Shown: in pieces, positions 25,735-34,162 of the stretch
How positions within the stretch are numbered: the first letter of the stretch is position 1
Layout: each line of letters begins with the position of its first letter
Assembly (NCBI RefSeq): GCF_934924865.1
Contig: NZ_OW235315.1
Coordinates: 1,178,001 to 1,242,000 of the forward strand
Direction of reading: 5' to 3'
DNA length: 64,000 nt
Origin: Tepidibacter aestuarii
Lineage (GTDB): Bacteria; Bacillota; Clostridia; Peptostreptococcales; Peptostreptococcaceae
Notes under the pieces: model-generated
What the model saw: only the letters and a program-made list of their open reading frames with translations
Databases searched by the model: none
What the model was told of the DNA's origin: nothing
Position numbers and translations under genes: made by a program

Positions 25735-25837
25735 ATTAAATAAGCTAGCTAAGATGAACTTGGCAATCCTCTTTAGTGAAGTCATTTAATTATTCCACAA
25801 GGATAGATCAAAAATTGATCTATCCTCTTTTTTGTAC
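25735..25837 (+). ncRNA. Candidate structured leader or small RNA
   Basis: A gene-free stretch ends in an intrinsic terminator: GGATAGATCAA...TTGATCTATCC (25801-25825) followed by TCTTTTTTG. Upstream at 25767 the sequence CAATCCTCTTTAG could pair with the GGAT side of that stem and act as an antiterminator. It lies 60 bases ahead of the hydrogenase-like gene. It may be a small RNA or a riboswitch-like leader; no known class was recognised. Confidence 0.4.
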
Positions 25838-25896
25838 ATATAAGGTACTTGCTTTGGTAATAATATCCTAAATAAGATATATTAGAGGTGGGTAAT

Positions 25897-27276
25897 TTGA
25901 ATAAAAAATTTAAAAATTTTCAAGAAAAGAGAATGTATATATTCTCAGAAATTGTGAATAGATATTGGAATGATAAATTAAAGGATAAGGATGATTTAGA
26001 AAATTTAGCTTATGATATTAAAGAAAAGTATGGATTCGAAGAAAAGGATATGAACTTTATCAAAAATCATATAAGGGTAGCAATGGGACTTGATCCGAGC
26101 ACTAATGAAAGATTTGAGGGTGAGATGAAAAACATAAAAGAAATAAAAAAGGTTAATAATCCTATAGTTACTAAAATAGATGGTGTTTGTGATTATTGTG
26201 AAAAGGATTGTAACTGTAAAGATACTTGTAAGTATGAATCTAATATATACAAAAGAACAAAAGGTCCTATTATAGAAAATAATAGATGCTTAGATTGTGG
26301 GGACTGTGTTAAGGAATGTGATTTTGGGGCTTTGGCAGATAAGATAGAGTTTGTTCCTTTAATTGATATGTTAAAAGATGAGAATACCAAGGTATATGCA
26401 ACAGTTGCACCATCAATAACAGGCCAATTTGGAGATGTAACTATGGGTCAAATTAGAACAGCTTTAAAGCTTATGGGGTTTGAGGATATGATAGAGGTTG
26501 CATTATTTGCTGACATATTGACTATAAAAGAAGCTTTTGAATTTATTGAACTTGTTCAAGATGAAGAAGATTTTTATTTGACTAGTTGCTGTTGCCCTGT
26601 GTGGTTTAAACTAGTTCAAAAGAAATATCCTGAGTTATTTGAACATATGCCACCATCTATATCACCAATGATTGCGTCAGGAAGATTTCTCAAGAAGATT
26701 TATGAGGGTTCAAAGGTAGTATTTATAAGTCCTTGTATAGCAAAAAAAGCTGAGGCAAAAGAAGAAGAGTTAAGAGGTGATATTGATTTTGTACTGACGT
26801 TTAGGGAGCTTAAAGAGGTATTTGATACTCTTAATATAAATTTAAGCAGACTTGCAAATGATGAGAAGGATCAAGCATCGTTTGCCGGACGAGTATATGC
26901 AAGAACAGGAGGAGTAAGCTTTTCTGTTAAAAGTGTAGTCAACAGATTAAATCCTAAAAGACTTATAAAGTTAAAATCAAAAAAGGTAGATGGAGCTAAG
27001 GATTGTAATAAACTTTTAAGTGACCTGTCTAGTGATCAAAAGATAGATTATAACTTTGTAGAGGGTATGGGATGTAAAGGTGGGTGCGTTGGAGGACCTA
27101 GAACTAACATAGATGTAGCTAAAGCCACATCACTAGTTAATGAGTTTGGTGAGGATTCTTTAATAATGACTCCTTTTGATAATGAAAATGTAGTTAAGAT
27201 ATTAAGCCAATTTAAAGTTCATGATATAAATAAGATGATGCAAAATGAAGAAATAGTTAATATACTAAAAAGATAG
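25897..27276 (+). CDS. [FeFe]-hydrogenase-like iron-sulfur protein
   Basis: This 459-residue protein has a Cys-rich N-terminal part (DYCEKDCNCKDTCKYE) and one ferredoxin-type motif CLDCGDCVKECDFGALA (about 130-146), then an H-cluster domain. The three H-cluster signatures are present in variant form: TSCCCPVWF (L1, extra Cys), SPCIAKKAEA (L2, Ser for the usual Met) and EGMGCKGGCVGGP (L3). The TSCCCP form points to group B-like enzymes, but catalysis is not assured. Start TTG 25897 behind AGAGGTGGG; the GTG at 25888 is inside that site. Hydrogenase maturases HydEFG are not in the window. Confidence 0.85.
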   Translation: MNKKFKNFQEKRMYIFSEIVNRYWNDKLKDKDDLENLAYDIKEKYGFEEKDMNFIKNHIRVAMGLDPSTNERFEGEMKNIKEIKKVNNPIVTKIDGVCDYCEKDCNCKDTCKYESNIYKRTKGPIIENNRCLDCGDCVKECDFGALADKIEFVPLIDMLKDENTKVYATVAPSITGQFGDVTMGQIRTALKLMGFEDMIEVALFADILTIKEAFEFIELVQDEEDFYLTSCCCPVWFKLVQKKYPELFEHMPPSISPMIASGRFLKKIYEGSKVVFISPCIAKKAEAKEEELRGDIDFVLTFRELKEVFDTLNINLSRLANDEKDQASFAGRVYARTGGVSFSVKSVVNRLNPKRLIKLKSKKVDGAKDCNKLLSDLSSDQKIDYNFVEGMGCKGGCVGGPRTNIDVAKATSLVNEFGEDSLIMTPFDNENVVKILSQFKVHDINKMMQNEEIVNILKR

Positions 27277-27386
27277 TAGTTATTCAAGAATATAACAGGT
27301 AATATAAAGCAAAATCTTGGTAACTTTTAATATAAAAAATCATAATTTATAGAAAAAAGATTTTTTATAAAAGGAGCCAAAAGACT

Positions 27387-27581
27387 ATGTATTACAACGA
27401 TTATTATAAACCTTATAAACCTTATCACCCTCATCACCCTCATCACCCAAAAAAGGGAGGAAATAAAAAACATAAAAAATATAAGAATTGTATAGATAAA
27501 TGCTATTACAAACATAAAAATAATCCTAGAAAATATATGAATTGTATATATAGATGTATGATGGAATATGGATATAGATGA
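27387..27581 (+). CDS. His/Tyr/Lys-rich small protein with twin CX3C
   Basis: This 64-residue protein has a N-terminal Tyr-Lys-Pro-His region (YYKPYKPYHPHHPHHPKKGG) and a C-terminal part with two CX3C motifs (CIDKC and CIYRC) about 20 residues apart. AAAGGAGCC precedes the ATG and a terminator follows, so it is likely real. The His cluster could bind metal, and Tyr/His/Lys-rich composition also occurs in clostridial spore coat proteins. Neither role is shown. It follows the hydrogenase-like gene by 110 bases. Confidence 0.65.
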   Translation: MYYNDYYKPYKPYHPHHPHHPKKGGNKKHKKYKNCIDKCYYKHKNNPRKYMNCIYRCMMEYGYR

Positions 27582-27611
27582 GGAGATGAATAAAATATCT
27601 ACGGAGTAGAT

Positions 27612-27649
27612 AATTAAAAAGGGATTCTATTTAGAATCCCTTTTTAATA
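27612..27649. terminator. Bidirectional terminator
   Basis: ATTAAAAAGGGATTCTA / TAGAATCCCTTTTTAAT is a perfect repeat between the small His/Cys-rich gene and the convergent amidase gene, with T runs on both strands. Confidence 0.88.
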
Positions 27650-28753
27650 TGCTTTTTCAAAGTGTTCTATATGGTTTGCAAGTTTTATTATAAGAAGATG
27701 TACATTTTCAATACTGTAAATATCATTATCTAACCAATATTCAGGAGTATTTATAACATTGCAACCGGCAAGATATATAATTCCATCTTCAAATGTAGAT
27801 TTATTAGTATACTTAATAATTAATTCTTCGAAATATTTTATTTCATATGAAGAATTATCTATCCAATAATAAGGAGAGTTTATTACTCCATAATCATAAA
27901 GAGTATAAACAGAATCTGCAAATTCAAAATGCTCTATATTATCGGAGATCTTTATAATAAACAGCTGAATATTTTCAATACTATAAGTATTATTATTTAG
28001 CCAGTAATTAGGTGAATCTATAATATTACATTGAGCTAGATGAATAATGGCTTCATCAAAATTATCTTTGCCAGTATATTTAATCACTAATTCTTCAAAG
28101 TACGGTATCTCATATGAATTACTTTCTATCCAGTAAGATGGAATATTTATAAACCCATACTCACAAAGCTTATTAATTGCATCTATATATTCTGTATTAT
28201 TTTTATAAGGATGATTTATATATTCGCAAAAAGCTTTTATAACTTGTTCGGCATATATTTTCCAATCTTTAAGTAATTTTTCTCTATCATTTTGACTATC
28301 TATAAAGCAGTACTCAACTATGTTGGTTATGCAAGACCCTGTATTTCTGTGCATGAAATAGTAATCTTGACCTGAATACTGAGTACTTTTTTTTGAATAA
28401 ACTCTTCTAGGATATAGTCCAGACTCTACTAATTTATTGAATATTTCATAAGCTAATTTTCCATCATTGTGTATGGAATGAATAACCTCACAACCCTTTC
28501 TACCACCTGTATTTATATGATTGCTTATGCAATAAACTGCGTTAGACTCCATAACTATTTTAGCTCTTTCGTTTGGATTAAGGTATATATCAGAGTATCT
28601 AGTTATAGTCGCATTAATTCCAATCTCTTCAAATCTTTTAAGTTGATACAAGCTTATATCAAGTACAATATTTTTTTCATAAATATCTTGATAAGAACAA
28701 CCAGGGTCAACATCTCCATGGCCAGGGTCTATAATTATTAATGGATTACTCAT
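27644..28753 (-). CDS. N-acetylmuramoyl-L-alanine amidase with four C-terminal repeats
   Basis: This 369-residue protein has an N-terminal amidase_3 domain (about 1-185): IIIDPGHGDVDPGC with the first Zn His, YEKNIVLDISLYQ with the Zn Glu, CISNHINTGGRKG with the second Zn His, and IVEYCFIDSQND with the catalytic Glu. The last ~175 residues are four repeats of about 45 residues, each with a PxYW core (NIPSYWIESNSYEI, DSPNYWLNNNTYSI, NSPYYWIDNSSYEI, NTPEYWLDNDIYSI). These are probably wall-binding. No signal peptide is seen, as in phage-type endolysins or spore lysins. Start ATG 28753 behind AGAGGTG; the GTG at 28762 lies in that site. Confidence 0.88.
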   Translation of the reverse strand: MSNPLIIIDPGHGDVDPGCSYQDIYEKNIVLDISLYQLKRFEEIGINATITRYSDIYLNPNERAKIVMESNAVYCISNHINTGGRKGCEVIHSIHNDGKLAYEIFNKLVESGLYPRRVYSKKSTQYSGQDYYFMHRNTGSCITNIVEYCFIDSQNDREKLLKDWKIYAEQVIKAFCEYINHPYKNNTEYIDAINKLCEYGFINIPSYWIESNSYEIPYFEELVIKYTGKDNFDEAIIHLAQCNIIDSPNYWLNNNTYSIENIQLFIIKISDNIEHFEFADSVYTLYDYGVINSPYYWIDNSSYEIKYFEELIIKYTNKSTFEDGIIYLAGCNVINTPEYWLDNDIYSIENVHLLIIKLANHIEHFEKAY

Positions 28754-28779
28754 TTTAATCACCTCTTTATATAAGTTTA

Positions 28780-28910
28780 TTCGAAAGCTAAAAGTTCTAA
28801 AACTCTATTCTCTTAAGGATAGAGATAAGACCTTAACAGCTTTTAGATTAGCTTAACTAAAAATCCAGCTGGAGCAAAAACTCCACTTGAATTAAGTTTT
28901 GTTTTATTTA
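28780..28910. repeat. Structured intergenic region with hairpin repeat, copy 1
   Basis: Read on the minus strand, ACTTAATTCAAGTGGAG...CTCCAGCTGGATTTTT (28904-28862) is a terminator-like hairpin. It closely resembles the hairpin between gcvH and gcvPA. Next to it (28790-28855) is a second potential structure, CTAAAAG...CTTTTAG enclosing CTCTAT...ATAGAG. The rest of the gap to 29,230 is AT-rich and shows no gene. Confidence 0.5.
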
Positions 28911-29230
28911 ATATATGTATATGTTTAAATACTTAAATATAGTTTACCAAAAGTATTGAAAAAAAATTAACGAAATCCGGCGGAAACTAAAAAACTTATA
29001 AAAAAATACAAAGTTGTTTGTAAAGATTAATCATGATTAGAAACATAAAAAATGTTGTATTTTGAATCTATTGAAGCATGTTTTTGAGTGACAAAAATAC
29101 ATAATATTTTTTTGGAGAAAAAATATCAAAAAAACATGAAATCAAAAAAATAACAATGCTAGAAAAACGAAATAAATGGTGTTAATATTGAATTAAGAAA
29201 AGTAAATTTTTAAAAAAAGAGGTGTAAGAA

Positions 29231-29899
29231 ATGCAAAAAAGAGAATTAGTTTATGGTAAAAGAAGAAACCTTATTAGTGAAGTAATTGCTAGTTTAGGTA
29301 AGGGCATTAAGGGGCAAATAAAATCATCATCTCCACAGTTTAGTATAGTGGAAAGTATAGGAATGTTAGGATTTTGTTCTATTGTATTTAGTTTGATGAA
29401 TATGGTTTTTTTAGCTAATCTTTCTTCGAATAATATCATAAATAACATATATAGCTTGACAGAAAATTTTGATTTATCGAAAGGGGTTAGTGTATTTAAC
29501 TTATCTAACTGGACAAATGTATTTGTAATTGGATCAAAAGCTATATTCATCGAAAGTTTAATGATAATAAGTTTTATAGCTTTAATAAACTTATTATCTA
29601 ATAAAAAGGTAGATTTTAAGAATCTAATAGTTTCAATAAATATATCGTACATTGTACCTATTGCTTATATATCTTTAGGAATAGTTGCATCAGCTGTATC
29701 AGTACAAATTAGTATGATATTATTTATAATAGCAAAGATTACTCAATATAAGTTACTTTATAACTATATTAAGAGTTTAACTGGATTATCTGTATTAAAA
29801 ACTACTTGTGTATATCCAATGATAATAGTTGCAAGTGAGCTTATAACTGTAGCTTACTTTAAAGAAAGTATTTTTGCTTTAGTTAGTTCAATATTATAA
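29231..29899 (+). CDS. Polytopic membrane protein, Yip1-like topology
   Basis: This 222-residue protein has a short basic N-terminus and about five hydrophobic segments (near residues 42-62, 100-120, 135-157, 158-176 and 192-218). The layout resembles Yip1/DUF1282 family membrane proteins, but no diagnostic motif is visible and the assignment is weak. AAAAAGAGGTG precedes the ATG and a terminator follows. No functional prediction. Confidence 0.65.
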   Translation: MQKRELVYGKRRNLISEVIASLGKGIKGQIKSSSPQFSIVESIGMLGFCSIVFSLMNMVFLANLSSNNIINNIYSLTENFDLSKGVSVFNLSNWTNVFVIGSKAIFIESLMIISFIALINLLSNKKVDFKNLIVSINISYIVPIAYISLGIVASAVSVQISMILFIIAKITQYKLLYNYIKSLTGLSVLKTTCVYPMIIVASELITVAYFKESIFALVSSIL

Positions 29900-29904
29900 G
29901 ATTT

Positions 29905-29939
29905 AAAGATGTGTATGATTTTCATATGCATCTTTTTTT
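29905..29939 (+). terminator. Terminator after the membrane protein gene
   Basis: AAAGATGTGTATGA / TCATATGCATCTTT with a TTT loop, then T7; one wobble pair. Confidence 0.82.
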
Positions 29940-29990
29940 ATACACTAAGGGATTATAAAAATTTTGTTCTCTGGATAATATTGATGTAAA
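29938..29990 (+). repeat. Dispersed intergenic element, left-half copy D
   Basis: TTATACACTAAGGGATTATA...CTGGATAATATTGATG...AAAACTAC aligns with 9904-9961 at roughly three quarters identity. The right half is absent; the minus-strand gene ends here. Confidence 0.45.
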
Positions 29991-29992
29991 AA

Positions 29993-30556
29993 CTACTTAT
30001 AAATAAATTTAACTTCAGACTGATACAATCTTTTATACAGCTTATACTCCGCCTGTACTTCTCTTGTTGTTATGAAAATATTAGTGAAAAATTCCCATAA
30101 AAACACCCATCCACCTATATATATTCCTTCGTGTAAAATATTAAGAAATACGTTTTGTATATCTTTAATAAAAAAATAACCCATACTAAGAAATGAAATA
30201 GAAAGAAATAAATACGATAAAGTTTTTTTGTTAAGATTGGATTTGCTCTTTACAAGTCTATCGAGTGCATAGCTGTAATAATTTTTATAGGCTGATAATA
30301 AAGCTACTTCTTTCTTTGGATCTTTTTTAGACTCAGGTAAATAAAGAATAATTTGGATATTGAAACTTAAAGGTATATCCTCTGATGAATTTACTACAAA
30401 ATCATTAAATTCGTCTTCAATATCTCTTTTCTTAAAAGGTGAAGGGTCCCAATCATCATATACATCATCATAATCATCAAGAGACACTTGTATTAAATAA
30501 GTATTATTATTTTTATCATATTTATAGTGATTTTGAAAATATCTTTTTTTCCTCAT
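29993..30556 (-). CDS. Hypothetical protein with two membrane segments
   Basis: This 187-residue protein has a hydrophilic N-terminal ~100 residues with an acidic stretch (LDDYDDVYDDWDPS), then two hydrophobic segments (TLSYLFLSISFLSMGYFF and GIYIGGWVFLWEFFTNIFIT) and a basic tail. Start ATG 30556 behind AAAGGTGAT; an in-frame ATG at 30571 is too close to that site. I do not recognise the family. Confidence 0.6.
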   Translation of the reverse strand: MRKKRYFQNHYKYDKNNNTYLIQVSLDDYDDVYDDWDPSPFKKRDIEDEFNDFVVNSSEDIPLSFNIQIILYLPESKKDPKKEVALLSAYKNYYSYALDRLVKSKSNLNKKTLSYLFLSISFLSMGYFFIKDIQNVFLNILHEGIYIGGWVFLWEFFTNIFITTREVQAEYKLYKRLYQSEVKFIYK

Positions 30557-30809
30557 TATATCACCTTTCATTTTTTTATTTGAACAAGTAAATTATTTCT
30601 GCCCTTTTGTATAATATAACCTTAATTTATTTTATGCACATTATAACACATTTATTTATCATAGTCCCCAAGTTTTGATAAATTATTTTTGTTTCCACTT
30701 TTACTTAAATAGCTGACATATTTACTTCTAACAACTTTATTAAATGCATTTTTTCAGTGGTTCATTTCTGATGATACTAAAATTTAAAACTTTATTTTTA
30801 AAAATATTG

Positions 30810-30838
30810 TTGACTCTCAGTATAATATCTGTTAGAAT
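30810..30838 (+). promoter_or_regulatory. Promoter of the lysine operon
   Basis: TTGACT (30810-30815), a 17-base spacer and TAGAAT (30833-30838) stand 43 bases ahead of the first riboswitch. No comparable promoter was seen between the two riboswitches. The preceding gap from 30,557 shows no convincing gene; a 34-codon minus-strand open stretch near 30,660-30,765 is too weak to call. Confidence 0.75.
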
Positions 30839-30880
30839 TCTTTTAAACAATTAATCAGAAAATAAAAAAAAATATAAACA

Positions 30881-31053
30881 ATATGATATAGAGGCCGCGG
30901 TTGCAATTAGTACTGCATATGATAGATATATACAGGAAAGGTCCAACCGCCGAAATACATAGATGAATAAATCCTATGTATTGGGACTATGTTGAATAAA
31001 CATAGTACTGTCTTTAGAAAATAGCCCAATTTTCTAAAGGAGGACTTATCATG
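30881..31053 (+). promoter_or_regulatory. Lysine riboswitch, aptamer 1
   Basis: The L-box core is clear: TAGAGGCCGCGGTTG...AGTA, GGAAAGGTCCAACCGCCGAAA, TTGGGACTATGTTGAATAAA and CATAGTACTGTCTTTAG. ATATGATA at the 5' end pairs with TATCAT at the 3' end (P1). It has its own terminator at 31107-31146. Lysine binding should favour termination and shut off the lys operon. Confidence 0.92.
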
Positions 31054-31106
31054 TTGGGGCAAAAGGAATAGATGTTTTTGTATAAAACAGTATTTTAGTT
31101 TTGTAT

Positions 31107-31146
31107 AAAGCAGTTATGAGTGCCTTTTGCTCATAACTGCTTTTTT
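31107..31146 (+). terminator. Terminator of lysine riboswitch 1
   Basis: AAAGCAGTTATGAG / CTCATAACTGCTTT with a nine-base loop (TGCCTTTTG) and T6: the expression platform of aptamer 1. Confidence 0.88.
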
Positions 31147-31187
31147 ATATACAAGGAATTATTACATTTAAAAATAAAAAATATAAA

Positions 31188-31355
31188 CAATATGATATAG
31201 AGGCCGCGGTTGTAAAGAGTACAGCATATAAATGTTATAGATTGGAAAGGTCCAACCGCCGAAATACATAGAATTTATGTATTGGGACTATGTTGAATAA
31301 GCATAGTACTGTCTTTAGAAAATAGCCCAATTTTCTAAAGGAGGACTTATCATAT
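31188..31355 (+). promoter_or_regulatory. Lysine riboswitch, aptamer 2
   Basis: A second complete L-box, beginning with the same ACAATATGATATAGAGGCCG as copy 1 and keeping GGAAAGGTCCAACCGCCGAA, TTGGGACTATGTTGAATAAG and AGTACTGTCTTTAGAA. Differences are concentrated in stem P2 and the P3 tip. Its own terminator is at 31407-31448, just ahead of lysA. Confidence 0.92.
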
Positions 31356-31406
31356 TGGGGCAAAAGGAATTATTGTTTTTATATAAAATATACTTTGATT
31401 TTGTAT

Positions 31407-31448
31407 AAAACAGTCATGAGTACCTTTTGCTCATGACTGTTTTTTTTA
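31407..31448 (+). terminator. Terminator of lysine riboswitch 2
   Basis: AAAACAGTCATGAG / CTCATGACTGTTTT with loop TACCTTTTG and a T8 run, 53 bases before the lysA start. Confidence 0.88.
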
Positions 31449-31500
31449 TTTATAAAAAAGCATGAAAAATGAAAACATATATAAGAGAGGTGACGTTATA

Positions 31501-32802
31501 ATGAAATTATTTGGAACAATGAATATAAATGATATGGGAAATTTTGAAATAGGAAATTGTGATGTAGTTGATTTAGCTAAAGAGTATGGAACTCCACTAT
31601 ATGTAGTAGATGAAGAGTTAGTTAGGGATAATTGCAAATTATTTAATAAAAGTTTTTCGTTGAAAGGAATTAATACTGAAGTAATATATGCTTCTAAAGC
31701 ATTTTTAAATTTAGCTATATGTAAAATTATAAAAGCTGAAGGGTTATGTTTAGATGTTGTATCTGGTGGAGAACTATATACTGCGTTAAAAGCAAATTTT
31801 CCTCCAAATAAAATATATATGCATGGAAATAACAAAACAGAAGAAGAATTAACTTTAGCTATTAAATCAGGTGTAGGTAGAATAATAGTAGATAATAGAC
31901 AAGAATTAGACTTATTAGAGAGCTTATGTGAAGAATTAGATAAAAAAATAGATGTATTATTAAGAGTAAATCCAGGAATAGAAGCATATACCCATGAGTA
32001 TATTCAGACTTCTAAAAATGATTCAAAGTTTGGTGAATCAATATTTAGTGATGATATTCATTTTGTAATAAATAAATTTCAAATGAGTGATAGAGTCAAT
32101 TTAAAGGGATTTCATTGTCATATAGGTTCTCAAATTTTTGAGGAGCAGTCATTTTATTCAAGTGTTTTAGCTATGTTTGAATTTATAAAAGAAATAAAAG
32201 ATAAGAGTAATTTTACTACTGAAGAATTAAATTTAGGTGGAGGGTTTGGAGTACGCTATACTGATGAAGATGATCAAATTGATATAAAAAAGTGTCTTAA
32301 TAATATGCTTTTACTAATAAAAGACGTAACACAAAAAATTGGTGTAAAAATTCCAAAGGTAATGATAGAACCAGGACGAGCAATAGTTGCTAATGCAGGA
32401 ACTACACTTTATAAAATAGGAGGAACTAAAAAAACATATTCAGGTAAGGAGTATATATTTGTTGATGGAGGTATGACTGATAATCCAAGAACAGCTTTAT
32501 ATAATGCTAAGTATGAAGCTGTTGTTGCTAATAAAATGAATTTTGAACATGGAAAAACATATACTGTTGCAGGAAAATGTTGTGAATCTGGGGATATTAT
32601 AATAAAAAATATTAAACTACCAAAAGTTCAAAGAAATGATGTATTAGCTGTTCTAAGCACAGGTGCATATAATTACAGCATGTCCAGCAATTACAATAGA
32701 ATTTTAAAGCCGGCAGTAGTATTTGTTAAAGGTGGAGAATCAAGACTTGCTGTTAAAAGAGAAACGTATGAAGATCTTATTAGAAATGATATATTATTTT
32801 AA
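31501..32802 (+). CDS. lysA: Diaminopimelate decarboxylase
   Basis: This 433-residue PLP fold III enzyme catalyses the last lysine step (meso-DAP to lysine). It has the PLP lysine in VIYASKAFLN (about 60-69), the His in GFHCHIGSQIFE, the phosphate loop NLGGGFGVRY, and the active-site Cys in GKCCESGDI. Start ATG 31501 behind AGAGGTG. Unusually it is the first gene of the operon, directly under the two riboswitches. Confidence 0.95.
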   Translation: MKLFGTMNINDMGNFEIGNCDVVDLAKEYGTPLYVVDEELVRDNCKLFNKSFSLKGINTEVIYASKAFLNLAICKIIKAEGLCLDVVSGGELYTALKANFPPNKIYMHGNNKTEEELTLAIKSGVGRIIVDNRQELDLLESLCEELDKKIDVLLRVNPGIEAYTHEYIQTSKNDSKFGESIFSDDIHFVINKFQMSDRVNLKGFHCHIGSQIFEEQSFYSSVLAMFEFIKEIKDKSNFTTEELNLGGGFGVRYTDEDDQIDIKKCLNNMLLLIKDVTQKIGVKIPKVMIEPGRAIVANAGTTLYKIGGTKKTYSGKEYIFVDGGMTDNPRTALYNAKYEAVVANKMNFEHGKTYTVAGKCCESGDIIIKNIKLPKVQRNDVLAVLSTGAYNYSMSSNYNRILKPAVVFVKGGESRLAVKRETYEDLIRNDILF

Positions 32803-32823
32803 ATATTAAAGGGGGCAATTAAT

Positions 32824-34029
32824 ATGGCTACAATAGTTCAGAAATACGGTGGAACTTCTGTAGGAAGTATAGATAGAATGAAAGATATTGCAAAAAGAGT
32901 GATAGATCAAAGAGAAAAAGGAAATGATGTAGTAGTTGTAGTTTCTGCTATGGGCAAAAGTACTGATAGACTTGTTGAAATGGCTAAAGAAATTTCACAA
33001 AATCCATGCAAGAGAGAGTTAGATATGCTTATGTCTACAGGAGAACAAGTGTCTATTTCATTACTATCAATGATATTTAAGGAACAAGGATACAATTCAA
33101 TATCACTAACTGGTTTTCAAGCAGGAATAAAAACAGAAGGACTGCATACTAAAAATCGTGTTGCAGAAATTAATATTGATATTATAAAAAAACATTTAAA
33201 AGAGGGAAAAATAGTTGTTGTAGCGGGTTTTCAAGGTATAAACGAAAATGGTGATATAACTACTTTAGGAAGAGGCGGATCAGATACTACAGCGGTTGCT
33301 TTAGCTGCTAAACTTAATTGTACTTGCGAAATATATACTGATGTAGAGGGAATTTATGCTGTTGACCCTAGATCTTATTCGAATGCTAAAAAATTAGACT
33401 ATATAAGTTATGAGGAGATGATGGAATTGTCAAGCTTAGGAGCTGGAGTAATGGAGACAAGAGCAGTTGAAATTGGATTTAAGTATAATATACCTATTTA
33501 TGTAGCACTGAATAAAGGAAATAAAAGAGGAACTTATATAAAGGAGTATGATGAAAATATGGAGCAAAAAGTAATAACAGGTCTTACGACTACTGATGAT
33601 GTTTTGATGATTACTATTAATAATGTTTTATATAATTGTAAAAATATAGCAACTATATTTGACAAATTATCACAAAGTAATGTTAATGTAGATATGATAA
33701 GTCAAACAGCACCTAATGATGGATATGTAAATGTTTCTTTTACAACATCTAAAGATGATATATATATTATTCATGATGTAATAAATGAATTGAAAAAAGA
33801 AATGAAAGATATAGAAATATCTGAGGAGGCTAGTATAACTAAGATATCTGTTGTTGGAATAGGCATGATGAATCAATCAGGAGTTGCAGCTAAGATGTTT
33901 AAAATATTTGCAGATAATGATATTGAATTTAAGCAAGTTACAACTTCTGAGATAAGCATATCTTATACTATAAATTCAAGTGACAAGGGAAAAGCAATAA
34001 CTGTAATAGCAAAAGAATTTGATTTATAA
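32824..34029 (+). CDS. lysC: Aspartate kinase
   Basis: This 401-residue monofunctional aspartokinase phosphorylates aspartate, the first step towards lysine, threonine and methionine. It has KYGGTSVGSIDRM at the N-terminus, TLGRGGSDTTAVALAA (about 155-170) and EIYTDVEGIYAVDPR. Two C-terminal ACT domains (about 260-401) should give feedback control. It follows lysA by 21 bases, with AAAGGGGGC upstream. Confidence 0.95.
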   Translation: MATIVQKYGGTSVGSIDRMKDIAKRVIDQREKGNDVVVVVSAMGKSTDRLVEMAKEISQNPCKRELDMLMSTGEQVSISLLSMIFKEQGYNSISLTGFQAGIKTEGLHTKNRVAEINIDIIKKHLKEGKIVVVAGFQGINENGDITTLGRGGSDTTAVALAAKLNCTCEIYTDVEGIYAVDPRSYSNAKKLDYISYEEMMELSSLGAGVMETRAVEIGFKYNIPIYVALNKGNKRGTYIKEYDENMEQKVITGLTTTDDVLMITINNVLYNCKNIATIFDKLSQSNVNVDMISQTAPNDGYVNVSFTTSKDDIYIIHDVINELKKEMKDIEISEEASITKISVVGIGMMNQSGVAAKMFKIFADNDIEFKQVTTSEISISYTINSSDKGKAITVIAKEFDL

Positions 34030-34162
34030 AATAAAATTGTTACTTTTGAAAAGTAATATATTTTAATTTTAAAGTTATAAGTAATAGAAAATGATTTTAT
34101 GGAATTAGAGGCTAATAGCCATAATTATATAGTTAAATAAAATTGTAAGAGGGGGAATAAAA

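Noticed and set aside
30660..30765. 34-codon minus-strand open stretch in the gap before the lysine riboswitches
   Set aside because: It follows an in-frame stop, has no start codon or ribosome binding site and no recognisable motif; chance cannot be excluded.
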